This document shows positions 31,781 through 40,744 of a stretch of 64,000 nucleotides of DNA, in pieces. Location of the stretch: assembly GCF_018598555.1 (NCBI RefSeq), contig NZ_JAHEWN010000002.1, positions 186,001 through 250,000 on the forward strand, given 5' to 3'. The stretch comes from Curtobacterium aurantiacum. Lineage in GTDB: Bacteria; Actinomycetota; Actinomycetes; Actinomycetales; Microbacteriaceae. The notes under the pieces are model-generated. The model was given only the letters and a program-made list of their open reading frames with translations. It did not search any database and was not told where the DNA came from. Made by a program: the position numbers and the translations under genes. The number at the start of each line of letters is the position of its first letter. Within the stretch, counting starts at the first letter, position 1.

Positions 31781-33232
31781 GTGGAACTCCGCGACTACAT
31801 CACGGTGCTCCGCAAGGGATGGGTACTCATCGTCGTACTCGCCCTGGTGGGAGTGGCCGCGGCCGCAGGGTTCTCCCTGCTGAAGAAGCCGGTCTACTTG
31901 GCATCGGCGCAGGTCTTCGTCTCCACGGAGACGTCCGGCAGCGCGAGTGACCTGGCACAGGGCAACACGTTCACCCAGCAGCGGGTGCTGACGTACTCGA
32001 ACCTGGTGTCGACGCCGATCGTGCTGCTGCCCGTCATCTCGACGCTCAAGCTCGACATGAACGCCGACCAGCTCGCGACGATGGTGTCGGCGACGGCGCC
32101 GACGAGCACCACCCTCATCGCCATCTCGGTCGAGGGCACCGACCCGGTGCAGGCCGCGAACATCGCCAACGCGACCTCGCAGAGCCTGACCAACGTCGTG
32201 CAGGACATCGAGGCCACCGACGCGAGCGGCAAGAGCACCGTCAAGCTCACCCGCGTCAAGCAGGCCGACGTGCCGAGCACGCCGGTCAGCCCGAACGTCC
32301 CCGTCAACGTCGCGCTCGGGCTGCTCGTCGGGCTCGCGCTGGGTGTCGGCATCGCGGTCCTGCGCCAGACCCTGGACAACCGCATCCGCACCGAACTCGA
32401 CGTCGAGAAGATCAGCGACAAGCCGGTCGTCGGTGGGATCGCCTACGACGCCAAGGCCGCCGAACGGCCCCTGATCGTGCAGGTCGACCCGCGCAGTCCC
32501 CGCGCCGAGTCGTTCCGCACGCTCCGCACGAATCTGCAGTTCCTGGACATCGGCACCGGTGCCCGCACCTTCGTCATGACGTCGTCGATGCAGTCCGAGG
32601 GCAAGAGCACCACGGTCGCGAACCTCGCCATCGCACTGGACAGCGCCGGGTTCCGCGTCATCCTGATCGACGCCGACCTGCGTCGCCCCCGTGTCGCCGA
32701 GTACATGGACGTCGAGAGCAACGCTGGTCTGACCGACGTCCTGATCGGCCGCGCCGACCTGGAGGACGTCGCCCACCCGTGGGGTCGCGGCAAGCTCGTC
32801 GTCCTGCCCGCCGGCCAGATCCCGCCGAACCCGTCCGAGCTGCTCGGCTCCCGGGCGATGCAGGACCTGATCGAACGGCTCGAGCAGCAGTTCGACTACG
32901 TCCTGTTCGACGCCCCGCCGCTGCTGCCCGTCACCGACGCGGCGATCCTGGCCAAGAAGGCCTCCGGCGCGATCCTCGCGGTCGCCTCGGGGCAGACCCT
33001 CAAGGGCCAGCTCGCCGCAGCCGTCGCGTCGCTCGAGAACGTCGGCGCCCCGATCTCCGGCTTCGTCTTGACGAAGATGCCGCTGAAGGGCCCGGGAGCC
33101 TACGGTCACGGCCGCTACGGCTACGGCTACAGCTACGGCCACGACGAGGACGACAACACCGTGACCACGTCGACGCACCCACCGAAGCGGGTCGGCAAGA
33201 AGCTCGGCGTGCTCCGCCGCGCCGGACGCTGA
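31781..33232 (+). CDS. Polysaccharide co-polymerase / bacterial tyrosine autokinase (Wzc/CapAB-like)
   Basis: 483 aa from GTG 31781, chosen because GGGGAAGG is 7 nt upstream and MELRDYITVLRKGW is the usual family start. ATG 31760 in frame is the alternative. The Wzz-type half has two membrane helices (residues ~17-35 and ~178-198) around an extracytoplasmic loop. The BY-kinase half has Walker A SMQSEGKSTTVANLA (K275), Walker A' ILIDADLRRP and Walker B YVLFDAPPLLP. A C-terminal tyrosine cluster (AYGHGRYGYGYSYGHD) is the autophosphorylation site. It controls polymer length and export. First gene of the exopolysaccharide operon. A LMW phosphatase encoded 11 kb upstream is the likely opposing enzyme. 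Confidence 0.95.
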   Translation: MELRDYITVLRKGWVLIVVLALVGVAAAAGFSLLKKPVYLASAQVFVSTETSGSASDLAQGNTFTQQRVLTYSNLVSTPIVLLPVISTLKLDMNADQLATMVSATAPTSTTLIAISVEGTDPVQAANIANATSQSLTNVVQDIEATDASGKSTVKLTRVKQADVPSTPVSPNVPVNVALGLLVGLALGVGIAVLRQTLDNRIRTELDVEKISDKPVVGGIAYDAKAAERPLIVQVDPRSPRAESFRTLRTNLQFLDIGTGARTFVMTSSMQSEGKSTTVANLAIALDSAGFRVILIDADLRRPRVAEYMDVESNAGLTDVLIGRADLEDVAHPWGRGKLVVLPAGQIPPNPSELLGSRAMQDLIERLEQQFDYVLFDAPPLLPVTDAAILAKKASGAILAVASGQTLKGQLAAAVASLENVGAPISGFVLTKMPLKGPGAYGHGRYGYGYSYGHDEDDNTVTTSTHPPKRVGKKLGVLRRAGR

Positions 33233-33247
33233 ACGGGGCCGCGAACG

Positions 33248-34195
33248 ATGAAGAACCGCCGAGGGACCCGAAGCCTCGGCCGCGCACTGCCCCGGACCAC
33301 GTTCATCCTGGTGGCGGTCGTGGTGGTGGCGCTGATCGTCATCGACGTCGTGCTCGTCGCGCTCGCCCTGGGCCGAACGGCACCCGAGGAGAACGGACCC
33401 GCCGGTCCGATCCCCACCTTCACGCGGACGCCGGATCCGAGCGAGACGCCACGGGCAGGTGCATCTGCTGACGCAGACGCCGCTGCGACCAAGCAGCAGG
33501 GCCGCCGCCTGTTGGCAGCGGTCGACGGCCAGGAGGCGTGGCGCGCGTCCGGCGGGTCGTGTGCCGGCCCCCGGCCGGTGCTGGAACACACCGTGGACGG
33601 CGGGGCGACGTGGGTTCCGGTAAGACTCGGGACGGATGTCGGATCGCTCATGGCGATCCGGGCCTCCAGTGCGGAGCTCTCGATCCTGGCGGGGGTCGGC
33701 GACGACTGCACCACGACGGCACGCACCAGCACCGACGCGGGCGTGACGTGGAAGGCCGGCAATGCCGGCGCCGCCGGCGCCGGCATCACCACCGACGGCG
33801 TCGTGCTCGCCAGCGGGACCGTCCAGGCGCCGTGCTCCGACCCGATCGAGGCGTTCCAGGGGGAGCAGACCTCCGTCGTGATCTGCGACGGCCAGCTCGA
33901 GTGGCGGACCGGCACCGACGCCTGGGTCGACGTGCCGATGGGCGGCGTGCGCTCCATCGCCGTCGACGGCGGCGAGTACACGCTGGCCCGCGTGGGCGTC
34001 TCGTCGTGCGACGGCGTGCAGCTCGTGACCATGTCCGCTGCCGGAGTGACCCCCAGCACCCCCGTCACGCCGGTCGGTTGCGCCGACGGCACGGACTCCG
34101 ACGTCACCGTCACGATCGACCGCGCCGGGCAGGACGTGTGGTTGTGGGACGGTGAGACGGTCCGGGTCTCGAGTGATGGTGGCGCGTCGTGGTGA
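33248..34195 (+). CDS. Membrane-anchored propeller-like protein of the exopolysaccharide operon
   Basis: 315 aa. One N-terminal membrane helix (TFILVAVVVVALIVIDVVLVALAL), a Pro/Thr linker, then an extracellular beta-rich domain with repeated sialidase/YCF48-like elements: VLEHTVDGGATWVPV, ARTSTDAGVTWKAG, VRVSSDGGASW (the D-x-G-x-T/S-W box, three times). Four or more cysteines are spaced for disulphides (GSCAGP, DDCTTT, APCSDP, VICDG, SSCDG, VGCADG). It lies between the tyrosine kinase and the priming transferase, with a 4-nt overlap to the latter, so it may serve assembly or export of the polymer. Function unproven. Confidence 0.8.
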   Translation: MKNRRGTRSLGRALPRTTFILVAVVVVALIVIDVVLVALALGRTAPEENGPAGPIPTFTRTPDPSETPRAGASADADAAATKQQGRRLLAAVDGQEAWRASGGSCAGPRPVLEHTVDGGATWVPVRLGTDVGSLMAIRASSAELSILAGVGDDCTTTARTSTDAGVTWKAGNAGAAGAGITTDGVVLASGTVQAPCSDPIEAFQGEQTSVVICDGQLEWRTGTDAWVDVPMGGVRSIAVDGGEYTLARVGVSSCDGVQLVTMSAAGVTPSTPVTPVGCADGTDSDVTVTIDRAGQDVWLWDGETVRVSSDGGASW

Positions 34196-35652
34196 CCGTC
34201 ACGAAGCGGATGACCCAAACCGGCGACAGCTGGGAGACCTCGTACTCTCGCCGCCTGGTCGTGACTGACGTCCTCGCACTCATCTGGGTGACGTTCGGCG
34301 TGCAGATCGCGTGGTTCGGTCTCGACAGTCGTCGCGTCGACGGGAACATACCGGACCTCGCGATCGGGTACACCGCCGTGTCGATCTTCATCATCGTCGC
34401 GTGGCTCGTCGTGCTCGCGCTCTACGACACCCGGGATCCCCGCTACATCGGTGCCGGTTCCGGTGAGTACCGGCGAATCGTCGACTCCGCCATCCGTCTG
34501 TTCGCCTTCGTCGCCATCCTCGCGTACGGCTTCAAGATCGATCTGGCTCGCGGCTACATCTTCATCGCGTTCCCGCTCGGCGTGCTCCTGCTCTTGCTGA
34601 CCCGCTGGATGTGGCGTCAGTGGCTCGGTGCGCAACGTCGGAGCGGACGCTTCTCGGCGCTCGTGCTCCTCGTGGGCTCCGACGAGAGCGTGGAGTACAT
34701 CAGCAGGGAGCTCGGCAAGCACCCTGAGGAGGGGTACCGCGTCGTCGCCGCCTGCGTGCCGAATGCGCCGATCGGATCGACCCTCCGCGGCGGCGACATA
34801 CCCGTCGTGGGACGCATCCCCGACGCACTCGCCGCGCTCGCCACGTCGGGTGCTGACACCGTCGCGGTGACGAGCTCGGACGAGCTCGGCGCCAAGGCGG
34901 TGCGCGAACTGAGCTGGGGGCTCGAGAGCGGCCGCCAGCACCTCGTCGTGGCCCCGAGCCTCACCGACATCAACGGCCCGCGCATCCACATGCGCCCGGT
35001 CGCCGGTCTCCCACTCATGCACGTCGAGATGCCGCGGTACGAGGGGGCCACCCACTTCGCGAAACGAGCCTTCGACATCGTCGGTTCGAGCTTGATGATT
35101 CTCGGGCTGTCGCCTCTGCTGATCGCGATCGCGATCGCCGTGCGGGTCAGCAGCGTCGGTCCGATCCTCTACCGCCAGCAGCGGATCGGGCTCAACGGGA
35201 AACCCTTCAACATGCTGAAGTTCCGCTCGATGCGGGTCGGCGCGGACGCCGAACTCGCAGCGCTGCTGTCGGAGCAGGGGCGTGGAGGCGAGCCGCTCTT
35301 CAAGGTCGAGAACGACCCCCGCATCACTCCCGTGGGGCGGTTCCTCAGGAGGCATTCGCTCGATGAGTTCCCACAACTGCTGAACGTGTTGACGGGGAGC
35401 ATGAGCCTGGTCGGTCCACGCCCGCAGCGCGAGGGCGAAGTGGCGCTCTACGACAACGCGGCACGCCGACGTCTGCTGCTCAAGCCGGGGATGAGCGGGC
35501 TGTGGCAGGTCAGCGGCCGATCGAGCCTCTCGTGGGAGGACGCCATCCGCCTCGACTTGTTCTACGTGGAGAACTGGTCGGTGACGGGGGACGTCGTGAT
35601 CCTCTGGAAGACCCTCCGAGCCGTGCTCGCCCCAGGGAAGGAAGCGTCATGA
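34192..35652 (+). CDS. Priming sugar transferase (polyprenyl-phosphate sugar phosphotransferase)
   Basis: 486 aa; GTG 34192 overlaps the preceding stop. Four N-terminal membrane helices, a CoA-binding-like nucleotide fold (SALVLLVGSDESVEYISRELGK...), then the bacterial sugar transferase domain: KRAFDIVGSSLMILGLSPLLIAIAIAVRV, GPILYRQQRIGLNGKPFNMLKFRSM, TPVGRFLRRHSLDEFPQLLNVL, MSLVGPRP and GLWQVSGRSSLSW. It links the first sugar phosphate to undecaprenyl phosphate at the inner face of the membrane and so begins each repeat unit. Which sugar is not predictable. Confidence 0.96.
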   Translation: MTVTKRMTQTGDSWETSYSRRLVVTDVLALIWVTFGVQIAWFGLDSRRVDGNIPDLAIGYTAVSIFIIVAWLVVLALYDTRDPRYIGAGSGEYRRIVDSAIRLFAFVAILAYGFKIDLARGYIFIAFPLGVLLLLLTRWMWRQWLGAQRRSGRFSALVLLVGSDESVEYISRELGKHPEEGYRVVAACVPNAPIGSTLRGGDIPVVGRIPDALAALATSGADTVAVTSSDELGAKAVRELSWGLESGRQHLVVAPSLTDINGPRIHMRPVAGLPLMHVEMPRYEGATHFAKRAFDIVGSSLMILGLSPLLIAIAIAVRVSSVGPILYRQQRIGLNGKPFNMLKFRSMRVGADAELAALLSEQGRGGEPLFKVENDPRITPVGRFLRRHSLDEFPQLLNVLTGSMSLVGPRPQREGEVALYDNAARRRLLLKPGMSGLWQVSGRSSLSWEDAIRLDLFYVENWSVTGDVVILWKTLRAVLAPGKEAS

Positions 35653-36725
35653 CCACTCTGGGTCACGGGGGCCGGAACACCGTACTGATCGTCGAACAGA
35701 ACCCGACGGGGCATCGTCTGTTCTACGTCCGCGTGCTCGCGGAAGCAGCGCTCGCGACGGGTGCTCGTGTCGTTGTCCTCCTCGGAGCGGACCCGGTACC
35801 GAAGGCCGAGCAGGTTCACCTGGCCTCCGTCGCCGGCAGGGTCGAGGTGCTTCGGCGGGGACCGATGAGCCAGGACGAAGTCGCGCGACTCTCGCACGAG
35901 GTCGAGGCGCATCGCGTCGTCATCCCGGACGCGGATCGCTTCGCGCTGCGTCTTGCCCTCCGACGACGGTGGGAGGGCTCAGGGCGGCTGAGCCTGCTCA
36001 TCATGCGTGAGTCGGCGCAACCGACGAGGGTCCCGTTCGTGGACGGTCTGAAGACGCGGCTGAGGACCATGGCGTTCCGACGAGTGGCTCGTCTGCGCAA
36101 CGCGGACCTCCGCGTTCTGAAGTCTGCTGGATGGACGGGCGCCGCACCGTTCCCGGTCGCGGTCGATCCCGTCGTGATCGCCTCGTCCGATCAGTCGGCG
36201 GAGCGGTTCCGCGAAACTCACCGGATGGACGGTGATCGGTACTGGTTCGCAGTCCTCGGAGCGATCTCCGCCCGGAAGAACCTCGACCTCATCGTCGAGG
36301 CACTCCGCGACGTTCCGTCCCGCTGGGGACTCCTGGTCGCAGGCCACCTCGACGAGGACATCAGCGAGGAGCTTCGAGACCGGCTGCGCTCGATGGTCTC
36401 CGACGGCTCCGCGATCGTTGTCGACCGACTTCTCTCGGATGACGAGCTCGACACCGCTGTGCGGGTCGCGGACTGTCTCGTCCTGGCGCATTCGAACGAG
36501 GGACCGAGCGGACTTCTGGGGAAGGCCGCCGCCTCCGGCACCCGGGTTGTTGCGGCGGGCGCCCGAAGCCTGAAACACGACGTGGAAGCACTGGGAGGGC
36601 TCGGCGAATGGACGGACCTGAACGCCGCTGAGCTCGCCACCCTCCTGCAGCGTGCGACGCAACAGCCACGACCCCGGGCGGTGCTGCCCGCGACGACGTC
36701 GGCCTTCACCGACGCGCTCCTGTGA
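35649..36725 (+). CDS. Glycosyltransferase, GT4-like
   Basis: 358 aa. ATG 35649 overlaps the preceding TGA and has GGAAGGA just upstream. GT-B fold: N-terminal domain NTVLIVEQNPTGHRLFYVRVLAEAAL..., then FAVLGAISARKNLDLIVEALRDVP (start of the nucleotide-binding domain, with the RKN pattern) and LSDDELDTAVRVADCLVLAHSNEGPSGLLGKAAASGTRVVA, where the usual E-x7-E motif of GT4 is weak. It probably adds a sugar to the lipid-linked repeat unit. Codon use is a little less GC-extreme than in the flanking genes. Confidence 0.8.
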   Translation: MTTLGHGGRNTVLIVEQNPTGHRLFYVRVLAEAALATGARVVVLLGADPVPKAEQVHLASVAGRVEVLRRGPMSQDEVARLSHEVEAHRVVIPDADRFALRLALRRRWEGSGRLSLLIMRESAQPTRVPFVDGLKTRLRTMAFRRVARLRNADLRVLKSAGWTGAAPFPVAVDPVVIASSDQSAERFRETHRMDGDRYWFAVLGAISARKNLDLIVEALRDVPSRWGLLVAGHLDEDISEELRDRLRSMVSDGSAIVVDRLLSDDELDTAVRVADCLVLAHSNEGPSGLLGKAAASGTRVVAAGARSLKHDVEALGGLGEWTDLNAAELATLLQRATQQPRPRAVLPATTSAFTDALL

Positions 36726-36754
36726 ACATCGGACCGACCGGAGGTGAGCGGCCG

Positions 36755-37951
36755 ATGGCGCACCAGGCGGTGCTCCTCGCCGGAGCGACCGGACTGTCCC
36801 AGGTGCTCGTCGCCGTGCTCTACCTCTTCGCCGCCCGGGGTGTCGGCCTCGAGGCCTTCGGGTCGGTGGTCTCGGCGATCGCGCTGGGAACCGCAGCGGC
36901 AGGGTTCATCGACTTCGGCACGAACAACCACTGGACGAGGGAGCTCGCGCGTCAGGTCCTGAGTCGCGACGTCTTCGTCGCGCGCCTGTTCTCCAAGCTC
37001 GCCATCACCGTCCTCCTCGCAGCGACCTGGACGGTGGTCCTGGGGATCGCGGCGCCAGCCTCCCACCTCTGGCTCGCCGGCCCCATCGCCGCCGCACTCG
37101 TGGCCAACCAGGCGTACCAGGTGCCGCTCCGAAGCGCGGCACGCGGGGATCTGGTCGCGCTCGTCATCATCTCGGACCGAGCGGCCGCCGCGGTGTTCTT
37201 CTTCGGACTGCTGGCCGTTCAGGTTCCGTCGACCGTGGCGCTCTGGATCGCTCTCGCCGCGGGCTCGGTACTCGCTTCCGTCATCGGGGGTTCACTCGCG
37301 CCAGGTCGCACCGGTCGTGTCCGCCCACGCTTGGTCAACCCCTGGGTCGGGGCCCGCTACTTCGGCATCACCGTGGTCGCGACCAGTGCGCAGTCCCTCG
37401 ACCTGACGCTGCTGTCCGCCGTCAGCGGGAGCGCCGCTTCGGGTGTGTACGGCGCAGTGAGCCGATGGACCCAACCCATGAGCCTGCTCGCTGCCGCGTT
37501 CTCGTCCGCGCTCGCACCGTACGCGGCAAGGAGTCCCGATCTCAGAACGGCCTGGAGCGAGCTGCGCCGGGCACTCTGGATGCCGATCGCTGCGATCGGG
37601 CTCGCCGTCGTGGTCTTCTTCGCGGCGCCGCTGGTCGTCGACGTGCTCCTCGGGGACGAGTACGCAGGGTCGGCAGGAGTGCTGCAGTTGCTCGCGCTGG
37701 TCGTGATCCCGTCGATCATCTGTCAGCCGCTCGTCGTGATCCTGCAAGCCTTCGGACGGGACCGGTACGTTGCGCTCGTCATGGTGATCGCCGCGATCGT
37801 GCAACTCGTCCTCGTCGTGGTCCTGGGGCACGTCGGCGGTGCGATCGGGGCGGGCCAGGCTGCTCTGGTTGCTCAGCTGCTCATACTCATCGCGCTCATC
37901 GCCGGAGTGCTGCACTTCAGGAGTACCGCTTCGAAGGAGCGTCGACCATGA
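36755..37951 (+). CDS. Wzx-type polysaccharide flippase
   Basis: 398 aa. ATG 36755 has a full GGAGGTGA at 36740-36747, 7 nt away, which is better than GTG 36722 overlapping the previous stop. About 12 membrane helices: AHQAVLLAGATGLSQVLVAVLYLFAARGVG, later SLDLTLLSAVSGSAASGVYGAVSRWTQPMSLLAAAF and LLALVVIPSIICQPLVVILQAFGRD, in the polysaccharide-specific transport fold. It should move lipid-linked repeat units across the membrane before polymerisation. The next gene starts in its stop codon. Confidence 0.9.
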   Translation: MAHQAVLLAGATGLSQVLVAVLYLFAARGVGLEAFGSVVSAIALGTAAAGFIDFGTNNHWTRELARQVLSRDVFVARLFSKLAITVLLAATWTVVLGIAAPASHLWLAGPIAAALVANQAYQVPLRSAARGDLVALVIISDRAAAAVFFFGLLAVQVPSTVALWIALAAGSVLASVIGGSLAPGRTGRVRPRLVNPWVGARYFGITVVATSAQSLDLTLLSAVSGSAASGVYGAVSRWTQPMSLLAAAFSSALAPYAARSPDLRTAWSELRRALWMPIAAIGLAVVVFFAAPLVVDVLLGDEYAGSAGVLQLLALVVIPSIICQPLVVILQAFGRDRYVALVMVIAAIVQLVLVVVLGHVGGAIGAGQAALVAQLLILIALIAGVLHFRSTASKERRP

Positions 37952-38694
37952 CAGGGACCGTGCTCCTCACCGCGACGGTGCGTCCGAACACGACGATGAA
38001 CCTGGTGCAACACGACCCGGATGCCCGGCTCGCACAGTACCGCCACGCAATCGGGGTGTGGGCCGCACAGCTCGATGGCACGTCGTTCGGGCTGACCGTG
38101 GTGGAGACCAGCGGCGCCACCGCTACCCAGTTGTTGTCGTCGGTCGACGCCGGGTCCCGCCATCGCATCCGAGTTGTGCAGTACGACCCGACCGAGTCGG
38201 ACCCGAGTCGGGGCAAGGGGCGTCTCGAAGCGGATGCCATCGTGCACGGGCTCGCCAGCATCGAGCAAGCGTCCGGCTCGGACCAGAGCATCTACAAGTC
38301 AACGGGCAGGCTCGTTCTCCGGAACGCCCGCCGGCTCGTCGTCCCGATCCCGAGCCGTACCGTCCGCGTTCGGATGACCCTTGACCGCTCCTTCGCGGAC
38401 ACACGCTTCGTCGGCGCCCGTGCGCACGACTGGCGGACGGTCCTCCTCGCAGATGCCGCTGCGATCGACGAGGAAGCTGGCGTCTACTTCGAGCACGTCC
38501 TCGCGGCGGCAGTGGCTCGGTCCGCAGCGCTGAAACAGATCCGCGTCGAACACTTCCCGGAACGGCCGTACCTCACCGGCCAATCAGGCTCGACGGGGCG
38601 CCGGTACGGCCGTGGCTTCGCGTCCTCCGTGCCGGCGCTTTCGCTTCTCGCGGAGCGCGGACTCGCTGTTCTCGCTTCGAAGAAGCAGACCTGA
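37948..38694 (+). CDS. Uncharacterised exopolysaccharide protein, possibly GT-A-fold transferase
   Basis: 248 aa; ATG 37948 overlaps the flippase TGA. LLTATVRPNTTMNLVQHDPDARLAQYRHAIGVW, then GLTVVETSG, SRGKGRLEADAIVHGLASIEQ, IYKSTGRLVLRNARRLV and FADTRFVGARAHDWRTVLL. The order (SxATxRP start, RxxQYxxA, ETSG, KGxxEADAI, KxTGRxxxxN) recalls a poorly described set of capsule-cluster proteins thought to have a GT-A-like fold. That is inference; I know of no tested function. Its last 111 nt lie antisense to the end of the Wzy gene. Confidence 0.65.
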   Translation: MTGTVLLTATVRPNTTMNLVQHDPDARLAQYRHAIGVWAAQLDGTSFGLTVVETSGATATQLLSSVDAGSRHRIRVVQYDPTESDPSRGKGRLEADAIVHGLASIEQASGSDQSIYKSTGRLVLRNARRLVVPIPSRTVRVRMTLDRSFADTRFVGARAHDWRTVLLADAAAIDEEAGVYFEHVLAAAVARSAALKQIRVEHFPERPYLTGQSGSTGRRYGRGFASSVPALSLLAERGLAVLASKKQT

Positions 38695-40053
38695 GGGTTC
38701 CGGTGCCTGCTCGGCGAGCGCCGCACCGACGAGCAGGACGGCGAGGCCGACGGTGATGGCAAATCCCTTGTCCTCCAGCGACGCCCCGAACGGCAAGAGC
38801 GCGATGAGGATGGCAACACACCCACGAACAGCGGTGTTCGCGAGCGTCCAGCGGAACATCGGAGCCCGCCGGAGCAACGGCACGAAGATCAGCACGAGGC
38901 ACGCGAGCAGGATGATGCAGCCGATGATCCCGAACTTGGCCAGGTACACGAGCGGACTGTCGACGGAGAAGTCGGTGCCGGCAACCCCCGTCGTGGGGTT
39001 GATGAACGTCTGACCTTCGCCACGACCCATCAGGACGTTCTGCCGCCACAGTGCGAGGCAGTACTCGTACGCGCGAGAACGGATCGCCCCCGATTGGTCG
39101 GAACCGACACCGTTCTGGATGGTCTGCCAGATGCTCGCGAACCGCTGCGCCAAGAAGTTCTCGTTCTGGAAGAACTGTGCGGTCAGGGGAACAGCCGCTG
39201 CGATCGCCGCAAGCCCGACCACAGCGGCCGTGATGATTCGACGCACCGGCGCTCGCAGCTTGTCCCGTGCACCCACGATCCCGATGAGCACCGCAGCGAA
39301 GACCACTCCGGTGCGAGTCCCCGTCACGAGGACCGCGAACACGAAGGCGACCCCTGCTGTGAACCAGACCCATTGGATGCGCGAGCCTGCCAGGGCCATC
39401 GCGAAGCTGAGCGACACCGCCAAGGTCAGCGCTGTCAGCGAGGACAGGAGTGCCGCGTCGCCGTCCACGGGCTGCGTCGTCACCAGACCGCGTGCGGCGA
39501 TCCAACGTGCGGCGAAACTGTAGGCCGCGAGCGCGCCCACCAGGACCACCAGGATGCGGGAAGTCCGAACACTCGTGGTGCCGATCGCGTCCAGGGCGAT
39601 GATCACGGCACAGCCGATCAAGATGTACGTCGCTCCGTCGCGGAGCCAGTTCGACATCGTCGCCCCCTGCACCGCGACGGAGTACGGAAGAACGATCAGC
39701 ACCTGCCACAGGATGATCCCGATCCCGCCCAGGTACGAGGGGAACAGCGCCCGCAACGCGGGCGACTCGGACAGCCCCCGGAGTTTCGTCAAACTGACCA
39801 ACACGGACACGCCCACCACCGCGAAGTAGAACAGCTTCGGCGCGCTCAGGCCACTTGAGGTCTGGAAGACGAGGAACGCGCCGAACACGAAGAACGCGGC
39901 TCGTGCCCACGAGTAGCGGACGACCAGGACGAGTGCGAGCGCAGCGGGGATGATCAACGCCAACCGGGGGTCAGCGGATGCTCCGATCGCGAGCACGCAA
40001 GTGAGCGCCGCGGCGAGGACCACGAGGGCGCCTGTGCGTGTCCCCGATCGCAT
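38584..40053 (-). CDS. O-antigen ligase/Wzy-type polysaccharide polymerase
   Basis: 489 aa with 12 or so predicted membrane helices. The O-antigen ligase/polymerase pattern is visible: a long loop between late helices with NENFLAQRFASIWQTIQNGVGSDQSGAIRSRAYEYCLALWRQNVLMGRGEGQTFINPTTG, where RxxxYxxAxxxxxxxxxxGxG is typical. The C-terminus (SENSESALREKRKRRHGGREA) is basic and cytoplasmic. It polymerises repeat units outside the membrane. Sole Wzy candidate in the locus. It is on the opposite strand to the flippase operon, and its 3' end overlaps that operon by 111 nt. Confidence 0.9.
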   Translation of the reverse strand: MRSGTRTGALVVLAAALTCVLAIGASADPRLALIIPAALALVLVVRYSWARAAFFVFGAFLVFQTSSGLSAPKLFYFAVVGVSVLVSLTKLRGLSESPALRALFPSYLGGIGIILWQVLIVLPYSVAVQGATMSNWLRDGATYILIGCAVIIALDAIGTTSVRTSRILVVLVGALAAYSFAARWIAARGLVTTQPVDGDAALLSSLTALTLAVSLSFAMALAGSRIQWVWFTAGVAFVFAVLVTGTRTGVVFAAVLIGIVGARDKLRAPVRRIITAAVVGLAAIAAAVPLTAQFFQNENFLAQRFASIWQTIQNGVGSDQSGAIRSRAYEYCLALWRQNVLMGRGEGQTFINPTTGVAGTDFSVDSPLVYLAKFGIIGCIILLACLVLIFVPLLRRAPMFRWTLANTAVRGCVAILIALLPFGASLEDKGFAITVGLAVLLVGAALAEQAPEPSGLLLRSENSESALREKRKRRHGGREATAVPAPRRA

Positions 40054-40089
40054 GTCGCAACTCTAGCCGGTCGGACGAGCTCGACGACC

Positions 40090-40095
40090 TAATGT
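40090..40095 (+). promoter_or_regulatory. Leaderless -10 box of acyltransferase gene
   Basis: TAATGT lies 6 nt before ATG 40102, between divergent genes whose starts are 48 bp apart. Confidence 0.5.
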
Positions 40096-40101
40096 TGAGG
40101 C

Positions 40102-40731
40102 ATGAGGCGTCTCGCTCTCCTGCTCTTCGGGGACTTCCGTATTTCTTGGCTCCGCACACTGCTCCAGCTGATACGCGGTCGCCGGATTCTCATCGGACGG
40201 CGATTTCGTCTCAAGGGCACGCCAGAACTGGTCGCTGGTCATTCCCGTTTGACGCTCGGAACGCTTCCCTACGGTTTCGCAACCGGACGCGATGACGGCA
40301 TCCTCCGGGTCCGCGGCCGGCTGAGGGTCCGGGGCAGGGTCGCGATCGGAGTCGGATCGAGGATCGAAGTGGGGCCTGACGCCTGCATGGACGTCGGTGA
40401 GGGCACGTACTTCTCCCCGAACGTCCGCATCATCGTGAGTTCAGGGCTCACCATCGGGCGGGGATGTGCCATCGGATGGGACGTCCAGATACTGGACGAC
40501 GACCAGCACGCCTTCCGAAGCGGGAATCGCCAACGGCCTAGGACAGCGCCGGTCGTCCTCGGGGATCGCGTGTGGGTCGGGAGCAAGGCGATGATCTTCA
40601 AGGGCGTCGAGATCGCAGACGGCTGCGTTGTCGCAAGCGGTGCGGTCGTGACGAGGAGCGTCGACGAACCGAACAGCCTCGTCGCCGGAAATCCGGCGTC
40701 GGTCGTTCGACGAGGAATTGTCTGGGAGTGA
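40102..40731 (+). CDS. Hexapeptide-repeat acyltransferase
   Basis: 209 aa. Left-handed beta-helix hexads run from about residue 68 to 190 (VRGRVAIGVGSRIEVGPDACMDVGEGTYFSPNVRIIVSSGLTIGRGCAIGWDV...VVLGDRVWVGSKAMIFKGVEIADGCVVASGAVVTRSV). GWDVQILDDDQHAF carries the conserved catalytic-type His of maltose/galactoside acetyltransferase-like enzymes, and the end is AGNPASVVRR. It should acetylate a sugar of the polymer, using acetyl-CoA. Leaderless promoter. Convergent with the glycosyltransferase gene. Confidence 0.9.
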   Translation: MRRLALLLFGDFRISWLRTLLQLIRGRRILIGRRFRLKGTPELVAGHSRLTLGTLPYGFATGRDDGILRVRGRLRVRGRVAIGVGSRIEVGPDACMDVGEGTYFSPNVRIIVSSGLTIGRGCAIGWDVQILDDDQHAFRSGNRQRPRTAPVVLGDRVWVGSKAMIFKGVEIADGCVVASGAVVTRSVDEPNSLVAGNPASVVRRGIVWE

Positions 40732-40744
40732 TCGAGTAGCGGGA

